Origin: Psychromarinibacter sp048262455
Lineage (GTDB): Bacteria; Pseudomonadota; Alphaproteobacteria; Rhodobacterales; Rhodobacteraceae
Assembly (NCBI GenBank): GCA_048262455.1
Contig: JBLXFD010000007.1
Location: forward strand, 92,067-156,066
Reading direction: 5' to 3'
Length of the DNA stretch: 64,000 bases
Positions 1-8,005 of the stretch are shown one piece after another. Made by a program: the position numbers and the translations under genes. A model generated the notes under the pieces. The model saw nothing but the letters and a program-made list of their open reading frames with translations, did not search any database and was not told where the DNA came from. Every line of letters begins with the position of its first letter. The stretch's first letter is position 1.

Positions 1-176
1 TCGACGACAGAGTTGTTCGCCCCCATGCCGATCGACTGCCGGCTTTCTCCGTAGCGTTCCGCCAGCCGGTCGATGATGCGGTCGCGCTGGGCACAGCCGG
101 AGGGCTGGGCGCCGCCGGGGGTCGCCGTCAGCAGGGTGGAGGTGCCGAGCGCGAGTGCTGCAAGGATATTTCTCAT
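1..176 (-). CDS. Small secreted hypothetical protein (3' part missing)
   Basis: The reverse strand opens with ATG at 174-176 and reads MRNILAALALGTSTLL followed by an Ala-rich stretch, a typical Sec signal peptide ending near residue 23, then a polar region with CAQRDRIIDRLAERYGE. The gene runs off the left edge of the window, so only about 58 residues are visible. Small proteins of this shape (signal peptide, then a Cys and an R-I-I-D-R-L-A-E-R-YG block) are common and uncharacterised in Rhodobacteraceae, as far as I remember. No function is inferred. It is divergent from mcl2. Confidence 0.6.
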   Translation of the reverse strand, partial: MRNILAALALGTSTLLTATPGGAQPSGCAQRDRIIDRLAERYGESRQSIGMGANNSVV

Positions 177-500
177 CGTCCTGTTCCCTTCATTGCGGGC
201 GCCTGCCGTCCTGGCCTGCCGGGTCTCCGGCGGAAGGATGCGCCCTTCCTGGGTCCTGCCGGGGCTGGCCGTCTGTTCATCGCGGTGGCCGATCGCGGGG
301 CGCTCCCGCCAGCATCCGGTCTCACGCTCATCCTTGGCCCGATCTCGCAAGATAAGGTTAACGGGCCGTGCACCATTGCGCGCAACGCGCAGGTCGCTGG
401 CCCGGCGTGCTTTCTACGCCGCGGCAGATCCCGCCTTGCCTTGGGACCGCGCCCCGTGGTGCAGTCGCCGCCGACTGCAGCCACCGCGGGAATCATCTTC
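177..500. other. Divergent intergenic region
   Basis: This 324-nt stretch separates the leftward secreted protein from mcl2. It must hold the promoter of the mcl2 operon. I see a self-complementary TTGCGCGCAA at 376-385 that could be an operator, and an AAGATAAGGTTAA stretch at 349-361, but no convincing -35/-10 pair. An upstream in-frame extension of mcl2 is open through much of it but has no ribosome binding site and no resemblance to the family. Confidence 0.4.
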
Positions 501-1352
501 ATGCACAGCCGGCCCTTCCGCTCGGTCCTCTACATCCCCGCCGCGAACGCGCGGGCGCTGGACAAGGCGCGGGGGCTGCCCGCCGACGCGATCATCTTCG
601 ATCTCGAGGATGCCGTGGCCCCTGCCGAGAAGGACGCGGCCCGCCAGACCCTGCGGGAAACGCTGGCAAAGGGCGGGTACGGCAACCGCGCCCGCATCGT
701 CCGGATCAACGGCGCCGGCACCCCCTGGGGGGCGGATGACATCGAGGCGCTGGCGGGGCTGGAGATCGAGGCGGTGCTGCTGCCCAAGGTCTCTGCCCCC
801 GCCGACCTTGATGCGCTGGCCGCGGCCCTGCCCGGCGTTCCGCTCTGGGCGATGATCGAGACCCCGGCCGGGGTGCTGAACGCCCCCGCCATCGCCACGC
901 ACCCGCGGCTGGAGGGGCTGGTGCTGGGCACCAACGATCTGGCGAAGGAGCTTGGCTGCCGTCCCGGCGCGGACCGGATGCCGCTGCTCTTCGCGCTGCA
1001 GGCCACGCTGATGGCCGCCCGTGCGCAGGGGCTGGTCTGCATCGACGGGGTCTACAACGCCTTCCGGGACGCGGAGGGGCTGCGGGCCGAGTGTGCGCAG
1101 GGCCGGGACATGGGGTTCGATGGCAAGACGCTGATCCACCCGGCGCAACTGGAGATCGCGAACGCCGCCTTCGCGCCCTCGGGGGCAGAGATCGACCTGG
1201 CCCGCCGCCAGATCGAGGCTTTCGAGGCCGCCGAGGCGCAGGGGCAGGGGGTGGCGGTGCTGGACGGGTCGATCGTCGAGAACCTGCACGTTGACGTCGC
1301 CCGCGCGCTGCTGTCCAAGGCAGAGGCAATCGCGGGAAGGGAAACGTCATGA
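501..1352 (+). CDS. mcl2: (3S)-malyl-CoA thioesterase / CitE-like HpcH-HpaI family protein
   Basis: A 283-aa CitE/HpcH family TIM barrel. The start MHSRPFRSVLYIPA is chosen because the family begins with R-S-x-L-Y-x-P. Mg-binding and substrate motifs are visible: DLEDAV at residues 34-39, MIETPAGVLNAP in the middle, then NDLAKELG. Family members either cleave malyl-CoA/methylmalyl-CoA or hydrolyse malyl-CoA. The length (shorter than Mcl1) and the neighbourhood (mch and sdh just downstream, the order I recall for R. sphaeroides) favour Mcl2, the (3S)-malyl-CoA thioesterase that gives free malate in the ethylmalonyl-CoA pathway. It overlaps the next gene by ATGA. A CoA lyase role cannot be excluded by eye. 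Confidence 0.8.
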   Translation: MHSRPFRSVLYIPAANARALDKARGLPADAIIFDLEDAVAPAEKDAARQTLRETLAKGGYGNRARIVRINGAGTPWGADDIEALAGLEIEAVLLPKVSAPADLDALAAALPGVPLWAMIETPAGVLNAPAIATHPRLEGLVLGTNDLAKELGCRPGADRMPLLFALQATLMAARAQGLVCIDGVYNAFRDAEGLRAECAQGRDMGFDGKTLIHPAQLEIANAAFAPSGAEIDLARRQIEAFEAAEAQGQGVAVLDGSIVENLHVDVARALLSKAEAIAGRETS

Positions 1353-1912
1353 TGGCACTGCTGCTGGCCGGGATCGCCCTTTGGTGGGCGGCCCACCTGT
1401 TCAAGCGTCTCGCCCCCGGCGTCCGCGCCCGGTTTGGCGGGCGCAGGCCCAAGGGCGGCAAGGGCGTGCTGGCCGCCGCGCTGGTGGTGGCGCTGGTGAT
1501 GATCGTCATCGGCTACCGCGGCACCGACTTCGTTCCGGTCTACGAGCCGCCCAGCTGGGGGCGTCACCTCAACAACCTGCTGATGCTGCTAGCGGTGGCG
1601 CTGTTCGGTCTCGGCAGCTCTAAAAGCCGCCTGCGCCGGCGGCTGCGCCACCCGATGCTGCTGGGCGTGCTCACCTGGTCCGCCGCGCACCTGCTGGTGA
1701 ACGGGGATCTTTCCTCGCTGCTGCTGTTCGGGCTGATGGGCCTATGGGCGGTGCTGGAGATCGTGCTGATCAACCGCGCCGAGCCCGCGCCCGCGCGCTT
1801 CGCGGGCGGCAGCGTCAAGGGCGACATCCGCCTCGCCGTCATCACCCTGATCATCTATGCCGTCATCGCCGCCATCCACACATGGCTCGGCTACTGGCCC
1901 TTCCCGGGATAA
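1349..1912 (+). CDS. NnrU family integral membrane protein
   Basis: A 187-aa hydrophobic protein with about five membrane helices (residues 1-15, 40-55, 72-90, 105-135, 160-180). The block LLVNGDLSSLLLFG is the signature I know from NnrU proteins, which were linked to nitrite/nitric oxide metabolism but whose function is unknown. The start overlaps the mcl2 stop as ATGA, so translation is probably coupled; a second ATG lies one codon later. It sits inside the mcl2-mch operon, so a role in denitrification is not indicated here. Confidence 0.8.
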   Translation: MMALLLAGIALWWAAHLFKRLAPGVRARFGGRRPKGGKGVLAAALVVALVMIVIGYRGTDFVPVYEPPSWGRHLNNLLMLLAVALFGLGSSKSRLRRRLRHPMLLGVLTWSAAHLLVNGDLSSLLLFGLMGLWAVLEIVLINRAEPAPARFAGGSVKGDIRLAVITLIIYAVIAAIHTWLGYWPFPG

Positions 1913-1916
1913 CACC

Positions 1917-2120
1917 ATGATCGCCTACCGACTGCTGACCGGGGAAGACACCTCGGCCTTCTGCCACAAGGTCACCCGCGCCCTTGCCAAGGGCTGGGTG
2001 CTGCACGGGGACCCGTCCTATGCCTTCGATGCCGCCGGGGGCGTCATGCGCTGCGCCCAGGCGGTAACCAAGGAGGTCGAGGGTGACTACGACCCCGACA
2101 TGAAGCTGGGCGAGCTGTAG
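1917..2120 (+). CDS. DUF1737 domain protein
   Basis: A 67-aa protein starting MIAYRLLTGEDTSAFCHKV and containing the DUF1737 core K-G-W-x-L-H-G-x-P-S-Y-A-F-D. Function unknown; the family is a small alpha/beta fold widespread in proteobacteria. The gene starts 4 nt after the nnrU-like stop and ends 3 nt before mch, so it belongs to the same transcript. Its constant position between these genes in relatives (from memory) suggests co-expression rather than a known role. Confidence 0.85.
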   Translation: MIAYRLLTGEDTSAFCHKVTRALAKGWVLHGDPSYAFDAAGGVMRCAQAVTKEVEGDYDPDMKLGEL

Positions 2121-2123
2121 CGT

Positions 2124-3149
2124 TTGAAGACCGCCGCAAGCCGATATTTCGAGGACTTCGCGCCGGGGCAGGTGATCGACCACGCGGTGCCCCGCACCGT
2201 CTCGGGCGGCGAGCGGGCGCTGTACCACGCGCTTTACCCGGCCCGGCACGCGCTGACCTCCTCGGATGAATTCGCCCGCGCCTGCGGCCTTCCCGCCGCG
2301 CCGCTGGACGAGCTGGCGGCCTTCCACCTGGTGTTCGGCAAGACGGTGCCCGACATCTCGCTGAACGCCGTGGCCAACCTGGGCTATGCCGAGGGCCGCT
2401 GGCTGCGCCCGGTGCTGCCCGGCGACACCCTGCGCGCGCGGTCCGAGGTGATCGGCGTCCGGCAGAACTCCAACGGCCGGACCGGCGTGGTCTGGGTCCG
2501 CAGCCGCGGCGAGAATCAGCGCGGTGAGACGGTGCTGGAATACGTGCGCTGGGTGATGGTGCGAAAGCGCGACCTCGAGGCCCCCGCGCCCGCGCCCGTC
2601 GTGCCGACGCTGGCCGAGGCCGTGGCCGCCACCGACCTGGTGGTGCCGCGGGGGCTGGATTTCACCGGCTACGATTTCGCGCTGGCGGGCGAGCCGCACC
2701 GCTGGGGCGACTACGAGATCGGCGAGCGGATCGACCACGTCGACGGCGTCACCGTGGAAGAGGCCGAGCACATGCTGGCCACCCGCCTGTGGCAGAACAC
2801 CGCCCGCGTCCACTTCGACACCGGCCAGCGTCCCGACGGGCGGCGGCTGATCTACGGGGGCCACGTCATCTCGCTGGCGCGGGCGCTGTCGTTCAACGGG
2901 CTGGCCAATGCGCAGCTTGTGGTGGCGCTGAACGGCGGGGCCCATGCCAACCCCTGCTTCGCCGGCGATACCCTGCGCGCCTGGTCCGAGGTGCTGGACT
3001 GCGCCGAGACCGCCGCGCCCGGCGTCGGGGCGCTGCGGCTGCGGCTGGTGGCCACCACGGGCGCGCCCTTCGCGCTGCGCGGCGAGGGCGGGAAGTACCT
3101 GCCCGAGGTGCTGCTGGACCTCGACATCTGGGTGCTGGTCCCGCGCTAA
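2124..3149 (+). CDS. mch: Mesaconyl-CoA hydratase (double MaoC-domain)
   Basis: A 341-aa protein with two MaoC-like hot-dog halves, roughly residues 5-155 (FEDFAPGQVIDHAVPRTVS) and 180-335 (YEIGERIDHVDGVTVEEAEH; GGHVISLARALSFNGL). It matches the length and layout of mesaconyl-C1-CoA hydratase, which converts mesaconyl-CoA to beta-methylmalyl-CoA in the ethylmalonyl-CoA pathway. The start is a TTG 3 nt after the DUF1737 stop; the MKTAASRYFEDF reading fits the family N terminus and no ATG is available nearby. Being with mcl2 and next to sdh supports the call. A generic MaoC dehydratase is the alternative. Confidence 0.85.
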   Translation: MKTAASRYFEDFAPGQVIDHAVPRTVSGGERALYHALYPARHALTSSDEFARACGLPAAPLDELAAFHLVFGKTVPDISLNAVANLGYAEGRWLRPVLPGDTLRARSEVIGVRQNSNGRTGVVWVRSRGENQRGETVLEYVRWVMVRKRDLEAPAPAPVVPTLAEAVAATDLVVPRGLDFTGYDFALAGEPHRWGDYEIGERIDHVDGVTVEEAEHMLATRLWQNTARVHFDTGQRPDGRRLIYGGHVISLARALSFNGLANAQLVVALNGGAHANPCFAGDTLRAWSEVLDCAETAAPGVGALRLRLVATTGAPFALRGEGGKYLPEVLLDLDIWVLVPR

Positions 3150-3192
3150 GCCCTCTTGACGCATCGGCAGGCCCTGCCGTTATGCTGCGGGC

Positions 3193-3945
3193 ATGAAATC
3201 GCTCCTGGCCCTTGTCCTCGCCCTGACGCTTGCCATTCCCGCGCAGGCCGGCCGGTTGCAGCAGGACCGGCGGGAATACCTGGACGCCAACCTGCGCGCG
3301 ATCTTCTACCACGAACTAGGCCACGCCCTGATCGACATCCTGAAGCTGCCGATCTTCGGGCAGGAGGAGGACGCGGCCGACGTGCTCAGCGTCTTCCTGA
3401 TCAACACCCTGTTCGAGGGCGAGGTCGCCAACCGCATGGCGCTGCACACCGCCTACGGCTTTCTCGGCGAGGCGCATATCCGCGACCAGGACGGCGAGGA
3501 ACCCGCCTACTGGGACGTGCACGGCCCCGACCTGCAACGCTATTTCACCTTCGTCTGCCTGTTCTACGGCGCCGATCCCCGGGGGCGGCAGGCGCTGGCG
3601 AACGAGCTGGAGCTGCCCCCGGCGCGGCAGGAGACCTGCGAGGACGAATTCGCCCAGGCGCAGGAAAGCTGGGGGCCGGTGGTGCAACGGCTGAAGGACG
3701 GCGGGCCGGGGCGCAGCATCCGGTTTCTCGCCGACCACCGGGTGGACGAGTACGGCGCCTATACCGCGCAGGTGATCGGCGCCGAGGTGCAGACCATGAA
3801 CCGCGACATGTCGCTGCCCAAGCGCCTGCTGGTGCGGGTGGAAGAATGCGGAACCGCCAACGCCTTCTACGACAGCAAGACCCGCGAGATTCTGATGTGC
3901 ACGGAGTTCGCCGGCTACCTGCACGACCTGCCGCCCGCACCCTGA
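3193..3945 (+). CDS. Secreted DUF4344 putative zinc metallopeptidase
   Basis: A 250-aa protein with a signal peptide (MKSLLALVLALTLAIPAQAG) followed by an HELGH zinc-binding motif at residues 40-44 and an acidic QEEDAAD block near 57-63 that could give the third ligand. This arrangement identifies the DUF4344 family of predicted gluzincin-like peptidases. Paired Cys residues (around 135, 152, 220 and 238) suggest disulfides, consistent with export to the periplasm. It lies between mch and sdhC with its own short spacer; substrate unknown. Confidence 0.75.
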   Translation: MKSLLALVLALTLAIPAQAGRLQQDRREYLDANLRAIFYHELGHALIDILKLPIFGQEEDAADVLSVFLINTLFEGEVANRMALHTAYGFLGEAHIRDQDGEEPAYWDVHGPDLQRYFTFVCLFYGADPRGRQALANELELPPARQETCEDEFAQAQESWGPVVQRLKDGGPGRSIRFLADHRVDEYGAYTAQVIGAEVQTMNRDMSLPKRLLVRVEECGTANAFYDSKTREILMCTEFAGYLHDLPPAP

Positions 3946-3973
3946 AGAGCGCCCACGCGGCCCCGCGCGCAGA

Positions 3974-4003
3974 CGTGATCACATCAATTTGCCTGTGATC
4001 ACG
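3974..4003. promoter_or_regulatory. Perfect inverted repeat upstream of sdhCDAB
   Basis: The sequence CGTGATCACA, ten other bases, then TGTGATCACG forms a perfect 10-10-10 inverted repeat. Each arm also contains the 8-bp palindrome GTGATCAC, with centres exactly 20 bp apart, about two helical turns. There is no T-run after it, so a terminator for the preceding gene is less likely than a regulator-binding site. It sits 126 nt before the sdhC start, upstream of a possible TGACTT/TAGAAG promoter near 4065-4090. Confidence 0.6.
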
Positions 4004-4129
4004 ATGGGCGGCGACCCGCCCCCTGCGGCAAATATACCCGCCAGTATCTCGTCATTCGCCCGTGACTTAGCCGGCAAAATTCGCTTAGAAGGGCGCGAAC
4101 CCGCCCTGCATGACGCGGAAGGAGACGAT

Positions 4130-4519
4130 ATGGCAGAGACGAAACCCACCGAACGGCCGCTGTCGCCGTTCATGCTGGGGCCCTACTACCGGCCGCAAAT
4201 GACCTCGGTCTCCTCGATCCTCACCCGGATCACCGGCAACGCGCTGATCGTGGCCGTGGTGCTGGTGGTCTGGTGGCTGCTGGCCGCGGCCACGGGGTCC
4301 GACGGTTTCTCCACCGCGAACCGGGTGCTGACCTCGGTGGTCGGCGACGTGGTGCTGACGCTGTCGTGCCTGGGCCTTTGGTATCACTACCTCGCCGGGC
4401 TGCGGCACCTGCTGTGGGACGCCGGCCACGGGCTGGAGGTCCGCACCGCCGAGATGCTCGGCTGGGGCTGCATCGTCGGCTCGGTCGTGCTGACCGTCCT
4501 GACCATCCTGATCGTCTGA
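4130..4519 (+). CDS. sdhC: Succinate dehydrogenase cytochrome b556 subunit
   Basis: A 129-aa membrane anchor subunit of complex II. It opens with the typical RPLSPFMLGPYY block, has three membrane helices (about 34-54, 70-90, 109-128) and the heme-ligand region HYLAGLRHLLWDAGHG (residues 86-101; H93 is the expected heme b ligand). With SdhD it anchors SdhAB in the inner membrane and forms the quinone site. The chosen ATG has a good AAGGAG site at 4120-4125. First gene of the sdh operon. Confidence 0.95.
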   Translation: MAETKPTERPLSPFMLGPYYRPQMTSVSSILTRITGNALIVAVVLVVWWLLAAATGSDGFSTANRVLTSVVGDVVLTLSCLGLWYHYLAGLRHLLWDAGHGLEVRTAEMLGWGCIVGSVVLTVLTILIV

Positions 4520-4528
4520 GGGGGCACC

Positions 4529-4900
4529 ATGCGTTACCTGACCGCCCGCAAGCGCGCCATCGGCAAGGGCGTCGCCCACGCCGGGACCGAGCATCACTGG
4601 TACATGACCGTCAGCTCGGTTGGCCTGGCCTTCCTGGTGCCGGCCTTCCTGTTCATCTTCGGCCGCGCGCTGGGGGGCACCCATGCCGAGGTGCTCGATA
4701 CCTTCTCGCGCCCGGTTCCGGCCATCATCACCGGCCTGACGCTGGTGGTCGGCCTGCAGCACTTCATCAAGGGCGCCCACATGATGATCGAGGATTACTG
4801 GCGCGGCAGCACCCGCCGCATCCTGCTTCTCGTCGTCATTGCCCTTTCCTATTCCCTGATGGCCGCCGGCTTGTACGCGCTGGTCCGGCTTGCACTGTAA
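4529..4900 (+). CDS. sdhD: Succinate dehydrogenase hydrophobic membrane anchor subunit
   Basis: A 123-aa protein with three predicted membrane helices (about 28-48, 60-80, 98-120) and the conserved GLQHFIKGAHMMIEDY block, whose His residues face heme and quinone in this family. It begins 9 nt after sdhC and precedes sdhA by 12 nt, so it is the second anchor of complex II. The N-terminal GTEHHWYMTVSSV is typical of alphaproteobacterial SdhD. Confidence 0.95.
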   Translation: MRYLTARKRAIGKGVAHAGTEHHWYMTVSSVGLAFLVPAFLFIFGRALGGTHAEVLDTFSRPVPAIITGLTLVVGLQHFIKGAHMMIEDYWRGSTRRILLLVVIALSYSLMAAGLYALVRLAL

Positions 4901-4912
4901 GGACATCCGATA

Positions 4913-6718
4913 ATGGCGGCTTACGACTACGAGACGCATGACTACGACGTCGTGGTGATCGGCGCCGGCGGCTCCGGCCTGCGCGCGACGCTGGGGATGG
5001 CCGAGCAGGGGCTGCGCACCGCCTGCGTCAGCAAGGTCTTCCCGACCCGGTCCCACACCGTCGCGGCCCAGGGCGGCATCGCCGCCAGCCTCGGCAACAT
5101 GGGGCCGGACCACTGGCAGTGGCACATGTACGATACCGTCAAGGGATCGGACTGGCTGGGCGACACCGACGCGATGGAGTACCTCGCGCGCGAGGCGCCC
5201 AAGGCGGTCTACGAGCTGGAACACTACGGCGTGCCCTTCAGCCGCACCGAAGAGGGCAAGATCTACCAGCGTCCCTTCGGCGGCCACACCACCGAATTCG
5301 GCGAAGGCCCCGCGGTGCAGCGCACCTGCGCCGCCGCCGACCGCACCGGCCACGCGATCCTGCACACGCTTTACGGCCAGTCGCTGAAGAACAACGCGGA
5401 ATTCTACATCGAGTATTTCGCCATCGACCTGATCATGTCCGACGACGGCGTCTGCCAGGGCGTTCTGGCATGGAAGCTGGACGACGGCACCATGCACGTC
5501 TTCAACGCCAAGATGACGGTGCTGGCCACCGGCGGCTACGGGCGCGCCTACTTCTCGGCCACCTCGGCCCATACCTGCACCGGCGACGGCGGCGGCATGG
5601 TGGCGCGGGCCGGCCTGCCGCTGCAGGACATGGAGTTCGTGCAGTTCCATCCCACCGGCATCTACGGCTCCGGCTGCCTGATCACCGAGGGCGCGCGGGG
5701 CGAGGGCGGGTACCTGACCAACTCCGAGGGCGAGCGGTTCATGGAACGCTACGCACCCCAGTACAAGGACCTGGCGCCGCGCGATTACGTCAGCCGCTCG
5801 ATGACGCTGGAGATCCGCGAGGGCCGCGGCGTGGGCGAGCATGGCGACCACATCCACCTGAACCTCAACCACCTGCCGGCAGAGGCGCTGGCGGAACGGC
5901 TGCCGGGCATCTCGGAATCCGCCAAGATCTTCGCCGGCGTCGACGTCACCAAGGAGCCGATCCCGGTGCTGCCGACGGTGCACTACAACATGGGCGGCAT
6001 TCCCACGAACTACTGGGGCGAGGCGCTGAACCCGACCGCCGAGGACCCGAACGCCGTGGTCCCGGGCCTGATGGCGGTGGGCGAGGCGGGCTGCGCCAGC
6101 GTGCACGGCGCCAACCGCCTCGGCTCCAACTCGCTGATCGACCTCGTGGTCTTCGGCCGCGCCGCCGCGATCCGCGCCGCCAAGGTGGTGGACCCCGAGG
6201 CCGCGCCGGCCGCCTTCAACCGCGCCTCGGTGGACCGCGCCTTCGACCGCTTCGACACCCTGCGCCACGCCTCCGGCGGCACCCCCACCGCCGAACTGCG
6301 GCTGGAGATGCAGCGCACCATGCAGGACGACGCGGCGGTCTTCCGCACCGCCAAGACCATGGCCGAGGGCGTCGAGAAGATGACCGCCATCGCCGGCAAG
6401 CAGGGCGACCTGCACGTCACCGACCGTTCGCTGATCTGGAACTCGGACCTGATGGAGACGCTGGAACTGACCAACCTGATGCCCAACGCGCTGGCCACCA
6501 TCGCCGGCGCCGAGGCGCGCAAGGAAAGCCGCGGCGCCCACGCCCACGAGGATCACCCCGAGCGGGACGACGAGAACTGGCGCGTGCACACCATCAGCCG
6601 GGTCGACGGCAACCGCGTGGACCTCAGCTTCCGCCCCGTGGTCAAGGACCCGCTGTCCACCGAGGCCGAGGGCGGCATCTCGCTGCAGAAGATCGCGCCC
6701 AAGGCGCGGACCTTCTGA
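4913..6718 (+). CDS. sdhA: Succinate dehydrogenase flavoprotein subunit
   Basis: A 601-aa FAD subunit of complex II, normal length for the family. The Rossmann motif GAGGSGLRA is at residues 18-26, the covalently flavinylated His lies in RSHTVAAQGG (H48), and the active-site block FVQFHPTGIYG and the substrate Arg region are intact. The C terminus (RSVxxx-type, here DLSFRPVVKDPL) is complete. It oxidises succinate to fumarate in the TCA cycle. Unusually, it is not followed directly by sdhB but by two cell-surface type genes. Confidence 0.98.
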   Translation: MAAYDYETHDYDVVVIGAGGSGLRATLGMAEQGLRTACVSKVFPTRSHTVAAQGGIAASLGNMGPDHWQWHMYDTVKGSDWLGDTDAMEYLAREAPKAVYELEHYGVPFSRTEEGKIYQRPFGGHTTEFGEGPAVQRTCAAADRTGHAILHTLYGQSLKNNAEFYIEYFAIDLIMSDDGVCQGVLAWKLDDGTMHVFNAKMTVLATGGYGRAYFSATSAHTCTGDGGGMVARAGLPLQDMEFVQFHPTGIYGSGCLITEGARGEGGYLTNSEGERFMERYAPQYKDLAPRDYVSRSMTLEIREGRGVGEHGDHIHLNLNHLPAEALAERLPGISESAKIFAGVDVTKEPIPVLPTVHYNMGGIPTNYWGEALNPTAEDPNAVVPGLMAVGEAGCASVHGANRLGSNSLIDLVVFGRAAAIRAAKVVDPEAAPAAFNRASVDRAFDRFDTLRHASGGTPTAELRLEMQRTMQDDAAVFRTAKTMAEGVEKMTAIAGKQGDLHVTDRSLIWNSDLMETLELTNLMPNALATIAGAEARKESRGAHAHEDHPERDDENWRVHTISRVDGNRVDLSFRPVVKDPLSTEAEGGISLQKIAPKARTF

Positions 6719-6738
6719 TCCGACCGCAGGAGGCGCCG

Positions 6739-7968
6739 GTGCAGCCAATGCAGGTTTTCCGGGACGTACCGGTGCTGCCGACCACGGCCGCGCTTCGCAC
6801 CGTGTACAACGGCGGACCTGTCTGGCCGGACCTCGACGGCAACACGCTGCCGCTGCATTGCCGCGGCGGCAGGCCGATGCAGGTCACCCACCCCGAGGTG
6901 CCGGCCGACCTGCCGCTGCGGGAAGGCCCGCTGATCTGGGGCGGTCAGGCGCACCGCTTTTTCGGGCACCAGGTGGCGGAATACGCCACCCGCGTGCCCC
7001 AGGCGCTGCGCGATGGGCCGAAGCAGGCGCGTTTCCTGTTCTCGCTTTGGCCGGGGGGGCGACCGCAGCAGGTGCCGGGGTTCTTCTACGAGGTGACGGA
7101 CTTGTACGGCCTGCCGCGCGACCGGATCGAGTTCGTGACCACCCCCTTCCGCGCCGCCGAGCTGTGGATCGCGCCGCAGGGCGAACAACTTGGCGGGATG
7201 GCGCCCGATCCCGCCTTCCTCGATCTTCTGGAGGCCACCGCCGCGGAACGCGCGCTGGCGCCGGTTCGCCGCCGCGTGACCTATGTCAGCCGGCGCGGCA
7301 TGCTGGACAAGGGCATGGCCGCCTGGCCGGGCGAGGGATACCTTTGCGACCACCTGGCGCAAAAGGGCGTCGAGGTTATCCGGCCAGAGGCCCTCAGCCT
7401 GCGCCAGCAGCTCGCCTACTACGCCGGGGCAGAGCAGCTGGTCTTCGCCGAAGGCTCGGCCCAGCACGGGCGCCAGATGCTGGGGCGGCTGGAGCAGGAC
7501 GTGACGATCCTGGTGCGGCGGCCCGGCGCCCGGCTGGCACAGGACCAGCTGAAGCCGCGCTGCCGGCAGCTGCGTTACGAAGAGGTTTCCGAGGACACGC
7601 TGAGCCTGGTGCAGCATGACGGCAAGCCCGATCACAACCGCGCCCTGTCGACCTACGACGTCCCGCGCCTGCTGGAGAGTTTCGCGCGCCTGAACGTGGA
7701 CCTGCGGGCGGACTGGAACACGGCCGACTACCGGGCGGCCTGCAAGGCCGACGTGGGAACCTGGCTGCGCCGCTCCTGCACCGCGGGGCGGCTCACCTCT
7801 CCCGCATTGAACTGGACGGCGTCGCGCCGCCGCCTGCAGGAAGACCTGCGCCGCACCGGCTTTGGCCAGTTGCGGCCGCTGCTGCTTGGCCTGCTTGCGC
7901 GCCGGCCGCTGCTGAGCCTCGAGAAACGCCTGCGGCGGATGATGACCGGCCACGGGGTGATGGCATGA
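6739..7968 (+). CDS. Glycosyltransferase family 61 (DUF563) protein
   Basis: A 409-aa protein that resembles GT61/DUF563 glycosyltransferases: an N-terminal region, then RRRVTYVSRRGM, GEGYLCDHLAQKG, and a C-terminal-domain block LRQQLAYYAGAEQLVFAEGSAQHG, which in the family is the sugar-nucleotide end (the 'GA x L x H' region). The GTG at 6739 is preferred over ATG 6748 because AGGAGG at 6728-6733 sits 5 nt before it. It likely transfers a sugar during polysaccharide or lipid glycan synthesis. It lies between sdhA and sdhB, 20 nt after sdhA, in the same direction. Confidence 0.75.
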   Translation: MQPMQVFRDVPVLPTTAALRTVYNGGPVWPDLDGNTLPLHCRGGRPMQVTHPEVPADLPLREGPLIWGGQAHRFFGHQVAEYATRVPQALRDGPKQARFLFSLWPGGRPQQVPGFFYEVTDLYGLPRDRIEFVTTPFRAAELWIAPQGEQLGGMAPDPAFLDLLEATAAERALAPVRRRVTYVSRRGMLDKGMAAWPGEGYLCDHLAQKGVEVIRPEALSLRQQLAYYAGAEQLVFAEGSAQHGRQMLGRLEQDVTILVRRPGARLAQDQLKPRCRQLRYEEVSEDTLSLVQHDGKPDHNRALSTYDVPRLLESFARLNVDLRADWNTADYRAACKADVGTWLRRSCTAGRLTSPALNWTASRRRLQEDLRRTGFGQLRPLLLGLLARRPLLSLEKRLRRMMTGHGVMA

Positions 7969-8005
7969 CGGCGCGTGCAGCAATCCTCCCGGGGAGGGGC
8001 TGAGC

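Noticed and set aside
4085..6748. An 887-codon open frame on the strand opposite sdhCDA, and many similar long antisense frames
   Set aside because: In very GC-rich DNA antisense frames stay open by codon bias. It lies over three clear sdh genes, is low in complexity and has no recognisable domain.
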